Origin: a virus | IMG/VR virus record: IMGVR_UViG_3300044730_000313 | Location: 1 to 64,000 of that record | Reading direction: 5' to 3' (one strand) | Length of the DNA stretch: 64,000 nt | Shown: positions 6,660-14,382 of the stretch, in pieces | Numbering within the stretch: position 1 is the stretch's first letter | Layout: every line of letters starts with the position of its first letter | Program-made: the position numbers and the translations under genes | Notes under the pieces: generated by a model | The model's input: the letters and a program-made list of their open reading frames with translations, nothing else | What the model was told of the DNA's origin: nothing | Databases searched by the model: none

Positions 6660-7001
6660 TTAGTTTTCAAGAGAATCTACCACTACAGATCCAGAGCTGT
6701 CCACTGTGGTCTTTTTCTTACCCCAGAAGTTCTTCTTCTCTGTAATGTAAATAGTGTCTCTTATGATGGTTTTAGTGTTCTTTGCTTTTGCTATCTCAGC
6801 CTTCAGATTGTCCATCTGGGCATCCATTTTTTCCACTATCGTGTGAACTTGCTCATCTGTCTTAGGAAGTAACACCATCGCTTCTTTTGCAAGGCTGTCA
6901 CTTTTTAGAAAAACAGTGTCAACTTCTTGATTTCTAGTGGTTTGCTGAGCTTCGCTTGTGCATCCGAGCACTAGGATTGAAATTATGATAAACCTTTTCA
7001 T
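6660..7001 (-). CDS. Lipoprotein, possible outer spanin
   Basis: The 113-residue protein begins MKRFIIISILVLGCTSEAQQ: a short basic start, a hydrophobic core and a lipobox ending at Cys14, so a lipid-anchored protein is predicted. The rest is a helical, charged segment (KMDAQMDNLKAEIAKAKNTK) and a tail with strand-like KKTTVDSSGSVVVDS. It follows a TM/coiled-coil protein with a 4-base overlap, and the two lie next to a holin-like and an endolysin gene. That layout fits an o-spanin that helps fuse inner and outer membranes at lysis. Function is inferred from topology and neighbours. Confidence 0.65.
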   Translation of the reverse strand: MKRFIIISILVLGCTSEAQQTTRNQEVDTVFLKSDSLAKEAMVLLPKTDEQVHTIVEKMDAQMDNLKAEIAKAKNTKTIIRDTIYITEKKNFWGKKKTTVDSSGSVVVDSLEN

Positions 7002-7282
7002 TTGATTTGTCCTAATTCTTGAAGAGTGGTTAACTTAGCCAAAGAGGCAGCTAGGAGGCTGTCGGACCTTTTGAGCTTAGAGCTCAGGTCGTCTATTTTA
7101 GCTTCCAGTGACTCAATCTTTTTCCCCTGCATTTCAATTTGCTTATTGTAGTTCATCTTACCATCTACATACAGGTAGCCTACAGCCACCAGACAGATGA
7201 ACATAAGCCCTTTTACAGGCTCTTTTGCAAACTCAGCAAAGCTGATGGGGAGAGCGTTAACTTTCAATTCCTTCTTGCTCAT
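6998..7282 (-). CDS. TM plus coiled-coil protein, possible inner spanin
   Basis: The 94-residue protein has one membrane helix at about 24-39 (VKGLMFICLVAVGYLYV) and then a heptad-like coiled coil at about 45-85 (MQGKKIESLEAKIDDLSSKL). This N-in, periplasmic coiled-coil topology is that of i-spanins. Its start overlaps the end of the holin-like gene by 26 bases and its end overlaps the lipoprotein gene by 4 bases, as expected for a spanin pair. No sequence family was recognised, so the role is inferred. Confidence 0.63.
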   Translation of the reverse strand: MSKKELKVNALPISFAEFAKEPVKGLMFICLVAVGYLYVDGKMNYNKQIEMQGKKIESLEAKIDDLSSKLKRSDSLLAASLAKLTTLQELGQIK

Positions 7283-7523
7283 TGTTGTTTCCTTTTGTTT
7301 TGTTAATAAATTTATCTACAGATGCTATACCGAAGCAAGCAATAGTAAGTATTTTAAAAGAGTCAAATATGAACTCGTTAACCAACAGAGGCTTGTTCAT
7401 AGCTCCTGTAACAATATCTGCCACAGCAAATATTGTCATCATGATAAAGGCAGCAAATCCAATCACTGCTTTCTCGTTGATGGAATTCTCATCATTGAAG
7501 AGATCGCTTAAGAACTTTTTCAT
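7257..7523 (-). CDS. Holin-like two-TM protein
   Basis: The 88-residue protein has two hydrophobic helices, about 18-42 (AVIGFAAFIMMTIFAVADIV) and about 50-72 (FIFDSFKILTIACFGIASVD), a charged start and a polar, Lys/Asn/Glu-rich C-terminus. Length, topology and position directly after the endolysin gene (4-base overlap) fit a class II-like holin that permeabilises the inner membrane at lysis time. Small two-TM proteins can have other roles, so the call rests mainly on context. Confidence 0.68.
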   Translation of the reverse strand: MKKFLSDLFNDENSINEKAVIGFAAFIMMTIFAVADIVTGAMNKPLLVNEFIFDSFKILTIACFGIASVDKFINKTKGNNNEQEGIES

Positions 7524-8119
7524 GCTAGTAGATTATGGTATTCTTTAAAATGTTTGATACGATCAGCCAGACCAATTGTACCACCATTTACACGCTTAGT
7601 CACCTCAGTGACTACAGCGTCTGTAGCACCCTTGTCAGCTATTTTGTGTAATCCATTTTTATGGAAAAACCATGCTGCAGAAAGGAGGGGATATTTGCTA
7701 GCCACCAAGTCTGGGTTAGCTAGGATGTCCTCAGGAACTACAGCATCAAATGCTTTGTAGTTATCCTTTCCTGTAAGCTGGATGTAGCCTCTTCCACGGA
7801 ACTTAAATCCTTCACCAGAGGCTTCAGGACCATTGCCCATTCTTCCTCCATATACCAAATTGGCTATCTTTTCAGGCTTACGCTCGTATTCCTTAGCCTT
7901 GGCTTCTGTAGGGAAGTATTTCTTAAATATACCTAGAAGGCCTTTTGCCCCATAGTTCAGGTTTTCGGTTGTAGCTTTGAACCCACCACTCTCATGCCCT
8001 GTTTGAGCTAAGAAGTGAGCTAGTCGTAAGGGTGTATTGAGCTCAAACTTCTGCATAGTGTCAGGAATCTGAGATATTACGCTGTCTGGGATGTGTCCTT
8101 TTAGTTTATCTAGGTTCAT
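7520..8119 (-). CDS. Endolysin, GH19 chitinase/lysozyme-like
   Basis: The 199-residue protein is a clear GH19-fold peptidoglycan hydrolase. It has LAQTGHESGGFKATTENLNY with the expected catalytic Glu43, and MGNGPEASGEGFKFRGRGYI followed by QLTG, where the family's second acidic residue (Glu99 or Glu103) and the substrate-groove residues lie. The single domain is the usual length for phage GH19 endolysins and lacks a cell-wall-binding domain. It has no signal peptide, so it would need the adjacent holin to cross the membrane. It overlaps its neighbours on both sides by 4 bases, so the lysis genes are translated together. Confidence 0.92.
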   Translation of the reverse strand: MNLDKLKGHIPDSVISQIPDTMQKFELNTPLRLAHFLAQTGHESGGFKATTENLNYGAKGLLGIFKKYFPTEAKAKEYERKPEKIANLVYGGRMGNGPEASGEGFKFRGRGYIQLTGKDNYKAFDAVVPEDILANPDLVASKYPLLSAAWFFHKNGLHKIADKGATDAVVTEVTKRVNGGTIGLADRIKHFKEYHNLLA

Positions 8120-8727
8120 TTCTTAAGTTTTATCTTCCAATAAGAGTGAATTCCATACTGAACATCGCCATAAGTGTTTATACTTAGTGACCCTCCAAAC
8201 AGTTTTTCATTCCTGGTTTTCAGAAGAGCAGATGCCATTATTCCGTTTGGAGCAGGATCGCCTAAGATAGCCCCCCCTACATACAGCTGGTTGGTCTTTT
8301 TTGCTGGCAGGGTGATGGTTTCCCTAATAATTGGGTAGGAGATTTTACTCTGTACGCTTCTACCTATAACAAGGTTTTTCTGGACAGTGTCAGTGATTTT
8401 AACATATCCCACACTGTCTATAGCCACACTATCTTGCATGATGTTCTTTGCAAGTAGTTGATTCACAACCTCTTGATACTGCAACACAAGCTTTGCATAG
8501 TTAGTATCTGGGATGTATTGCTGGGTGATGATAGTATCATGTGATTCTATCGCTATTGTTTTAACCACCTGGGGCTTGGTAGTTGTAAAGGATTCCTTGA
8601 CAACTAGAACGGTGTCTCTAACAATCCTGGGAGCCTCTATGATGGGCTGTTCGCATCTTTGTAAAAATACTAAGACGAGAAGAATAGAAACAATAATGGC
8701 TATCAGGTTGTCTTTAACGAATTTCAT
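8116..8727 (-). CDS. Membrane-anchored periplasmic protein upstream of the lysis genes
   Basis: The 203-residue protein has one N-terminal membrane helix at about 7-24 (NLIAIIVSILLVLVFLQRC) and a long extracytoplasmic part. The middle is helix/strand mixed and the end looks beta-rich (LYVGGAILGDPAPNGIMASA and then GGSLSINTYGDVQYGIHSYW). The end resembles outer-membrane-barrel or spanin-like domains, but no family was recognised. It is the first gene after the lysis promoter and overlaps the endolysin by 4 bases. A spanin-type or envelope-modifying function is a guess from context. Confidence 0.6.
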   Translation of the reverse strand: MKFVKDNLIAIIVSILLVLVFLQRCEQPIIEAPRIVRDTVLVVKESFTTTKPQVVKTIAIESHDTIITQQYIPDTNYAKLVLQYQEVVNQLLAKNIMQDSVAIDSVGYVKITDTVQKNLVIGRSVQSKISYPIIRETITLPAKKTNQLYVGGAILGDPAPNGIMASALLKTRNEKLFGGSLSINTYGDVQYGIHSYWKIKLKK

Positions 8728-8742
8728 TGGTAAATAAAAATA

Positions 8743-8779
8743 ACGTTCCCCGTCTCATCCGAAAAGAGAAAAGGAACGT
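8743..8779. repeat. 7-base inverted repeat in the lysis operon leader
   Basis: ACGTTCC at 8743-8749 and GGAACGT at 8773-8779 are exact reverse complements around 23 bases. They lie in the roughly 120-base leader between the predicted minus-strand start and the ATG at 8727, so they could form a leader hairpin or bind a regulator. The match is short, so it may be chance. Bases 8728-8909 otherwise hold no convincing gene. Confidence 0.35.
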
Positions 8780-8812
8780 CATGGAGTTTAGTAAAATAGC
8801 GCCCAGGTCAGG

Positions 8813-8827
8813 GCATAATATAGCAAT
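8813..8827. repeat. Copy of a 15-base intergenic repeat
   Basis: GCATAATATAGCAAT here equals bases 28211-28225. It lies inside the predicted leader of the lysis transcript, just downstream of that promoter in the direction of transcription. The role is unknown. Confidence 0.4.
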
Positions 8828-8853
8828 AACTTGACAGAGTAGGTCTCTAGGCA

Positions 8854-8885
8854 CAAATCTAAGAAATTGTTTTGAAACTACCAAA
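8854..8885 (-). promoter_or_regulatory. Promoter for the lysis cassette (minus strand)
   Basis: On the minus strand TTTG lies at 8885-8882 and TAGATTTG at 8861-8854, with a 20-base spacer. Both boxes match the Bacteroidota consensus exactly. The predicted start near 8847 gives a leader of about 120 bases before the ATG at 8727, longer than for the other promoters here. It overlaps the plus-strand promoter at 8871-8902. Confidence 0.62.
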
Positions 8886-8902
8886 TTTTTTTTCTACCTT
8901 TG
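8871..8902 (+). promoter_or_regulatory. Promoter for the 1138-aa glycosyltransferase gene (plus strand)
   Basis: TTTG at 8871-8874, a 20-base spacer and TACCTTTG at 8895-8902 match the Bacteroidota consensus. The -7 box ends seven bases before the ATG at 8910, so the mRNA is predicted to be leaderless or nearly so. The spacer includes a T-run from 8886 to 8893. It shares sequence with the divergent minus-strand promoter. Confidence 0.65.
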
Positions 8903-8909
8903 GGCTTAT

Positions 8910-11900
8910 ATGCCAAACAGTTACACATATTTTAAACCTGAAATCAAGCAGTGGTTTCTAGATAATGTTCCCACCAGTAAACGCATCCTAGATGTAGGTC
9001 CTGGACAGGGTACATATTCTGACCTGCTTAGAGATCATGGGTATAGAATAGATGCTGTAGAAATCTGGGCTCCTTACGTAGATCAGTTTGGATTGAGGGC
9101 TAAATATGACAATGTCTACATAGCAGACATCCGTGAGTTTGATATAAGCGATTATGACTTCATCATACTGGGAGATGTCCTAGAACATCTGTCTACAGAG
9201 GATGCCAAGCGTCTAATAGACAAGATATTATTTTCAGAGATGGGGTGTCTTGTGGCCATTCCCTACATGATGCCTCAAGAGGGGGCAGAATATGGAAATG
9301 AACATGAAACCCATTTACAGCCAGACCTCACACCACAGGTGATGATGGATAGATATCCCAGTTTGGTAAAACTGTATGATAATCAGTGGTATGGATATTA
9401 CGTAATGGAGGATAGCAAGTGGGAAAAGGCCTATGTACTCTATGCCACAGAAAGCTACAAGGACACTGTACAAGCCTGTGTGGACAGCATCAAGATGGTG
9501 AGTGAGATTCCCATTATTGTCTACATGCTTAATTCAGATGTTGATATAAAGGGAGCTGTCACCATCAAGTGGGAATGCAATGTTGACAATCCTAAGCAGG
9601 ACAAATACATCAATAGAGCTAGCAGTGACATATATAAGATACTTATACAACGTCCAGCTATTGTAAAAGATGCGCTTAGATATGCTAAGACGGTGGCTTA
9701 TATAGATAGCGATAGTGTAGCTACAAGATATATAGATACCATCTTTGACTATTTCCCAGTTAAGAATACCCATCCCTATTTTGTAGAGGGTATATATGAC
9801 TGGATGGTGCTAAATGGTAGGGGTGGAGCAATGTCTTATGATGACCTATCCACCACCCTAGAACACCCAGCTTGTTACTTGTTCAAGGTGGATCAGTATT
9901 TTAGAACCACCTACAGACAGACAGGCTATTTTGTAACTGGTCAGTGGTGTGAAAACTTTCTAGATGAATGGGTGTGGATGTGTAACCATCCAGCCATCCT
10001 TAAGAACCCACAATATTACGCTCCCTATCACGAGGAAACCATAGCCAATGTGCTTCTGTGGAAGTGGAGGGTGAACAAGGGACTGCCCTATCTATACATA
10101 AACGGTTCACTAGATATGGTGAACAATGTAGAATTCACTGGTTACAAGAAACACACTAGTCATTTTGTAGCCAGCCCTGCTTCTGAGAACCAACTGCTTT
10201 TCTATCACGGAGAGAAAGATGCTGTCACCATGTACAGAATGATAGAACGTATAAACCGTCTAAGAGTGCTGTTTGTAGCTCCTCACCTGTCTACAGGTGG
10301 TATGCCTGCCTTCCTCTTGAGAAGAATACAAGCTCTGCAGGCGCACACAAACGTAGACATCTATGTGGTGGAATATGCCAATCACAGTGATCACTATGTT
10401 GTGCAGAAAGATCAGATAAAACAGCTAGTGAAACACTTCTACACCCTGGGAGAAGATAAGCACGAACTTATAAATATCATACAACAGAACTTTATAGATA
10501 TTGTACACGTAGAGGAGATGGTGGAAGATGGCTGGAACAACTGGCCAGAGAGTTTAAGGGAAGCTCTCTATGCTTCTGATAGGACATGGAGGATGGTGGA
10601 AACCTGTCATAACATTGTGTTCAAGCCAGACATTGAGAAGCGCTTCCATCCAGACAGCTACATGTTCTGCACTCCCCACCACCTGAAGACATTTGTAAAC
10701 ATGCCTTCTCCTAAATACGTGGTGGAATACCCCATAGAAAAGAAGAATGCTGTAAAGCTAGACCTAGGACCAGGAAAGCATGTACTTAATGTAGGACTAT
10801 GGACTCCTGGCAAGAATCAAGGAGAAGCTGTAGAGCTAGCTAGACAAATGCCAGATGTGCACTTCCACTTTGTAGGGAATCAAGCAGGTAACTTCCAGCA
10901 CTACTGGGAACCTCTAATGAAAGATGTTCCTTCTAATGTGCATGTGTGGGGAGAGCGTAATGATGTAGGTAGTTTTATGAAGGGGTGTGATGTCTTCCTT
11001 TTTAACAGTACGTTTGAGTGTAATCCTCTGGTGATTAGAGAAGCCATAGGATTTGGTAAACCCATCATAGCTCGCAACCTCCCACAATATGGAGACATGT
11101 TCACTAAATACATCACTGACCTAGACCCAAAGAGGCTCAAGGAACAGGTGTATGAACAGCTTGACAATCCAAAGAAGTATGATGTTCCTGAGAACGAAGA
11201 GTTAGAGTTTGCCCTGTCTCATCTTGCCATCTATCAGAAGGTGACACATAGTCCCATACAGTCTAATGAAACCATAACCATCGATCACAACTTTGTGTTA
11301 CAACCCTTCCTTGAAATCAAGGGTAGGTCTAAGAGTAAGTTCAGGGTGGAATATCTAGATGAGCAGGGCGTGTGTCATTACAGAAACACAATAGGTGTTA
11401 ACAACTGGGTGAAGCTCAACAGGAGGTGGTATACCAAGTGGACCATTAAGATATGGAAAGACGATGAGCCCTATTATGAATACACCCTAGACTATACAGG
11501 CAAACGCGTGTATATAGCCTTTGATAGTAAATCCTTGGGAGACACAATAGCCTGGATGCCCTACGCTCTTGAGTTTAAGAAGAAGCACAACTGCCATGTG
11601 ATAGTGAGTACATTCAAGAACTTTCTGTTTGATGTCGTTTATCCAGAGCTTGAGTTTATTGAACCAGGACAACCTGCTTCCAACATATATGCTCAGTATT
11701 GTATTGGTTGGTTTTACAATTCAGACAAAGAACCAGCTTTGTGTAACATCGTAAAGCTCCAAGAGGCAGCCACTAACATCTTAGGTCTTGAGTTTCAAGA
11801 GATTAGACCCAGAATAGCCTTCACTCCTGGTGACAATTTATATGGTAAATATGTTACAATAGCCACCAACTCAACAGCAGGCTGTAAGTTCTGGACCAAA

Positions 11901-12326
11901 GAAGGCTGGCAGCAAGTGATTAACTTCCTGCACGAGAAAGGATATAAGGTAGTAAATGTGTCCAAAGAAAAGAATCCTTTTGACAACTGTGAGCAGATAG
12001 AGGATGTGTCCATGGAAAACACTATGAATGTCATCCATCATAGCCATCTATTTATTGGACTATCTAGTGGACTTAGTTGGTTAGCCTGGGCTATGAATAA
12101 GAAGGTGGTGATGATATCCAACTTTACAGACTCAGATCATGAGTTTAGCTGCATCAGAATTACCAAGACAGATGTGTGTCATGGCTGTTGGAATAAGGCT
12201 GAATACAGATTTGATGCAGGAGATTGGGACTGGTGCCCAGAGCACAAAGGTACAGACAGACAGTTTGAATGTCACCAGAAGATATCTGCTAGTCAGGTTG
12301 TTTTTGCTCTTTTAAACCATATTTAA
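8910..12326 (+). CDS. Multi-domain methyltransferase / glycosyltransferase with O-heptosyltransferase-like C-terminus
   Basis: The 1138-residue protein appears to join four units. (1) About 1-170, a class I SAM methyltransferase (ILDVGPGQGTYS at 26-37). (2) About 170-445, a GT-A-like unit with YIDSDS and Asp266-x-Asp268. (3) About 450-790, a GT4-like GT-B unit (RVLFVAPHLSTGGMPAF; ECNPLVIREA with Glu703 and Glu711 in the EX7E layout). (4) About 790-1138, a region resembling autotransporter strand-loop-strand O-heptosyltransferases (BAHT/TibC): VYIAFDSKSLGDTIAWMPY with Asp878, then Cys1090, Cys1093, Cys1109 and Cys1121, like the iron-binding cysteines of TibC. ADP-heptose transfer to Ser on protein is the family reaction; the acceptor here is inferred. 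It is the only plus-strand gene and its end overlaps the convergent gene by 38 bases. Confidence 0.82.
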   Translation: MPNSYTYFKPEIKQWFLDNVPTSKRILDVGPGQGTYSDLLRDHGYRIDAVEIWAPYVDQFGLRAKYDNVYIADIREFDISDYDFIILGDVLEHLSTEDAKRLIDKILFSEMGCLVAIPYMMPQEGAEYGNEHETHLQPDLTPQVMMDRYPSLVKLYDNQWYGYYVMEDSKWEKAYVLYATESYKDTVQACVDSIKMVSEIPIIVYMLNSDVDIKGAVTIKWECNVDNPKQDKYINRASSDIYKILIQRPAIVKDALRYAKTVAYIDSDSVATRYIDTIFDYFPVKNTHPYFVEGIYDWMVLNGRGGAMSYDDLSTTLEHPACYLFKVDQYFRTTYRQTGYFVTGQWCENFLDEWVWMCNHPAILKNPQYYAPYHEETIANVLLWKWRVNKGLPYLYINGSLDMVNNVEFTGYKKHTSHFVASPASENQLLFYHGEKDAVTMYRMIERINRLRVLFVAPHLSTGGMPAFLLRRIQALQAHTNVDIYVVEYANHSDHYVVQKDQIKQLVKHFYTLGEDKHELINIIQQNFIDIVHVEEMVEDGWNNWPESLREALYASDRTWRMVETCHNIVFKPDIEKRFHPDSYMFCTPHHLKTFVNMPSPKYVVEYPIEKKNAVKLDLGPGKHVLNVGLWTPGKNQGEAVELARQMPDVHFHFVGNQAGNFQHYWEPLMKDVPSNVHVWGERNDVGSFMKGCDVFLFNSTFECNPLVIREAIGFGKPIIARNLPQYGDMFTKYITDLDPKRLKEQVYEQLDNPKKYDVPENEELEFALSHLAIYQKVTHSPIQSNETITIDHNFVLQPFLEIKGRSKSKFRVEYLDEQGVCHYRNTIGVNNWVKLNRRWYTKWTIKIWKDDEPYYEYTLDYTGKRVYIAFDSKSLGDTIAWMPYALEFKKKHNCHVIVSTFKNFLFDVVYPELEFIEPGQPASNIYAQYCIGWFYNSDKEPALCNIVKLQEAATNILGLEFQEIRPRIAFTPGDNLYGKYVTIATNSTAGCKFWTKEGWQQVINFLHEKGYKVVNVSKEKNPFDNCEQIEDVSMENTMNVIHHSHLFIGLSSGLSWLAWAMNKKVVMISNFTDSDHEFSCIRITKTDVCHGCWNKAEYRFDAGDWDWCPEHKGTDRQFECHQKISASQVVFALLNHI

Positions 12327-12513
12327 TCCACCTATACCAGATGCGTTCGTGGAAGTAGTATTGTACAGGCTTCCATAGGAGCTCAGCAATACCAAAGGCA
12401 GCACCTGCTTTTAAAGATCCTGTCACTACAAGCATTGTAGCAAACCCAATCAGTGTGCTTATCAGACGGTAGCTAATAGTCTTAGCTATATGTCGTTTCT
12501 TTAATACAGTCAC
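12289..12513 (-). CDS. DUF2061-like small membrane protein
   Basis: The 74-residue protein has KTISYRLISTLIGFATMLVV and then WKPVQYYFHERIWYRWIKYG, which match the DUF2061 pattern: a short basic start, two membrane helices and a conserved HERxW segment. The function of DUF2061 is unknown. It closes the sugar/sulfate cluster, overlaps the NMNAT-like gene by 4 bases, and runs tail to tail into the plus-strand glycosyltransferase gene. A link to sulfate or nucleotide metabolism is suggested only by its neighbours. Confidence 0.72.
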   Translation of the reverse strand: MTVLKKRHIAKTISYRLISTLIGFATMLVVTGSLKAGAAFGIAELLWKPVQYYFHERIWYRWIKYGLKEQKQPD

Positions 12514-12896
12514 AGCTTACCCTCCGCTTTCATTTGCTCACGTATTTTTGTGGCAGATATGTCATGTATATCTGCAGGAGGAATGTGCTCAATAACATCA
12601 TAGCCCACACCTCTACCAATGTTGATGGACTCAATATTAGGAATCTTTATGATGCTCAGCCTACCAGTCTCAAGTAGTTCTTTAAGTTCACTAGATAGAT
12701 TCATCAGTATTTCCTGTGCGGTCCAGGGATTCTTTTCATCCACAGGCACATCTCTTATGCAGAGAAGCACCTTCTTATCCTCGTTCAGAGCTTGATCAAT
12801 AAGCCATCTGTGTCCTGCATGCCAGGGTTGCCATCTTCCAATAAACATTGCCCACTCTCCTGATTTGTGAGCAGCTTTTGCCAGTACGTTTTGCAT
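12510..12896 (-). CDS. NMNAT/cytidylyltransferase-like nucleotidyltransferase
   Basis: Using the ATG at 12896 the product has 128 residues (an upstream ATG at 12935 would add 13; the ATG at 12848 would remove 16). The core has WAMFIGRWQPWHAGHRWLID, with an HxGH-type nucleotide-binding motif (WHAGH), and near the C-terminus DISATKIREQ, which matches the ISxxxxR motif of the superfamily. GRGVGYDVIEH is also conserved-looking. Members join a nucleotide to NMN, phosphopantetheine or a sugar phosphate. The pattern closely resembles NMN adenylyltransferases, so NAD synthesis is possible, but its sugar-cluster setting allows other substrates. Its start overlaps the epimerase gene. Confidence 0.68.
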   Translation of the reverse strand: MQNVLAKAAHKSGEWAMFIGRWQPWHAGHRWLIDQALNEDKKVLLCIRDVPVDEKNPWTAQEILMNLSSELKELLETGRLSIIKIPNIESINIGRGVGYDVIEHIPPADIHDISATKIREQMKAEGKL

Positions 12897-13639
12897 AATG
12901 TTAATCCTTCGTTTAATGAATATCGTGGTGCCCAACCAGGCATCCAGTATCTAGGATTGCTACATGTGTAGAACTGGTATCCTTCTGGTATAGCTAATTG
13001 GTCATGATAGGTGTATGGTATATCCAATACGTCTGCAATATACTCAAAGCTGTGTGCCTCTCCAAGTCCTACATCATATTTCTTTCCTGATAGCACATCG
13101 TAATGTGCTAGAGCACGTAGATTAGCTAGTATTACATCATCCACATATATAAAGTCACGCTTGGGCTCACCAGGAAACAGCTTTGTGCTTCCAGCTTTTA
13201 ACATCTGGAAAGCCATAGAAGCCATCTTACCCTTATGTTCTTCTCCTGGTCCATAGACATTGTAATATCTAAGCGCTATTCCTCCTCTACTAAGAACATA
13301 CTGCTCACCCACATATTTGGACCACCCGTAGAGGTTTGATGGACATACACCATTGTTCCCATAACATGCTGCTGAGGAGGAGTAAATGAGGGGAACGTTG
13401 TTATTGTGACACCAGTCTGAAATAATTCTTGTTGATTCATAGTTAGTAAGCATTATGTAATTAACGTCTGTCTCCAGGGTGTTAGAACAAGCTCCTACAT
13501 GAAACACAGCCTCTGGCTTGTTCTCATCTAACCACTCTGTAGTGACAGGTGTGTCTTCATTAAGCTCAAGAGGGCTGTCAAAATACTTCTTTAAATTGCC
13601 CCCTATAAACCCTTTAGTCCCTGTGATTAATACCTTCAT
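12785..13639 (-). CDS. NAD-dependent sugar epimerase, HldD-like
   Basis: The 284-residue protein is an extended SDR: GTKGFIGGN (nucleotide-binding GxxGFIG at 7-13), FHVGACSNTLETDVNYIMLT, SSSAACYG at 87-94, and Tyr104...Lys108 (NLYGWSK). The segments GACSNTLETD and YYNVYGPGEEHKGKMASMAF resemble ADP-L-glycero-D-manno-heptose 6-epimerase (HldD), which interconverts ADP-heptose epimers. The last 25 or so residues overlap the NMNAT-like gene in another frame, so the tail may be non-family sequence. It starts with a 4-base overlap with the HldE-kinase-like gene, giving three consecutive ADP-heptose pathway-like genes. Confidence 0.8.
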   Translation of the reverse strand: MKVLITGTKGFIGGNLKKYFDSPLELNEDTPVTTEWLDENKPEAVFHVGACSNTLETDVNYIMLTNYESTRIISDWCHNNNVPLIYSSSAACYGNNGVCPSNLYGWSKYVGEQYVLSRGGIALRYYNVYGPGEEHKGKMASMAFQMLKAGSTKLFPGEPKRDFIYVDDVILANLRALAHYDVLSGKKYDVGLGEAHSFEYIADVLDIPYTYHDQLAIPEGYQFYTCSNPRYWMPGWAPRYSLNEGLTLCKTYWQKLLTNQESGQCLLEDGNPGMQDTDGLLIKL

Positions 13640-14382
13640 GGTGTATTCACCCCTCTTTTAGATACAACAATAGAGCTCATCTTATTAGCAAAGGTAATAG
13701 AAACATCAACATCTTGCACCTGTAAATACTTGATAGCAAAAGCAGCCAGGAATGTATCACCAGCCCCTGACACATCTATTGTTTCTTTGGGTTCTGTAGG
13801 ATAGAGAGTGCCCATATATTTAGCTCCCTTACCACCTAGTGTAATAATCATCCTGAGGAGCAGTTGTCTGTCATCTGTTCTATTGTATTCCCACTCTAAC
13901 TCATTGAGTTTTACAAAGTTGTAGAGCAAGATGGTATCTGGATGCAGCTTCTTCTTAGTATCAAGAAATGAAAGTTTTGCAAGTTCTGCTATTTCTTGGA
14001 GCATCTCTTCTGTTAGAAAGCCCTTATTGTAATCACTTACAATTACAGCATCTGCTTCTTTAATCTTTTGTATAACATCCTCTGTAAACCTGAAGGGCAC
14101 CATAGCTCCATTCTCACCCTCATCCACTCTGAGGAACATGTGGTTGGTTTTCCTGTCAATATATCTGCACTTAACAATCACCTCAGACTGACAGATGCAT
14201 TCGATTTGATATTCATCCGTGAGCGCTTCTAGGTTCTTTCTAACATTCCCAGCCATCCCATGGTTTAATGTTCTGGTGATGTTAGACAACACAGGGACAG
14301 GAGCTTCTGGAGATAGTCTTTTAACATCTCCATAAGTGAATACATCTATACAACTCTCACCTATTACTAGTATCTTTTTCAT
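13636..14382 (-). CDS. PfkB-family sugar kinase, HldE N-terminal-domain-like
   Basis: The 248-residue protein resembles the kinase half of HldE: GESCIDVFTYGDVKRLSPEA, SDYNKGFLTEEML, KLNELEWEYN and the PfkB signature DVSGAGDTFLAAFA with the expected catalytic Asp209. HldE kinase phosphorylates D-glycero-D-manno-heptose 7-phosphate at O1. At 248 residues it is shorter than most PfkB kinases (about 300), so some loops are trimmed. The nucleotidyltransferase half is a separate gene (14357-14758) overlapping it by 26 bases, so this is a split arrangement. A different sugar phosphate substrate cannot be ruled out. Confidence 0.8.
   Translation of the reverse strand: MKKILVIGESCIDVFTYGDVKRLSPEAPVPVLSNITRTLNHGMAGNVRKNLEALTDEYQIECICQSEVIVKCRYIDRKTNHMFLRVDEGENGAMVPFRFTEDVIQKIKEADAVIVSDYNKGFLTEEMLQEIAELAKLSFLDTKKKLHPDTILLYNFVKLNELEWEYNRTDDRQLLLRMIITLGGKGAKYMGTLYPTEPKETIDVSGAGDTFLAAFAIKYLQVQDVDVSITFANKMSSIVVSKRGVNTP

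Noticed and set aside
8714-8782. Possible 22-codon leader peptide before the gene at 8116-8727
   Set aside because: It overlaps the real start, has no recognisable features, and short AT-rich leaders often contain such frames by chance.
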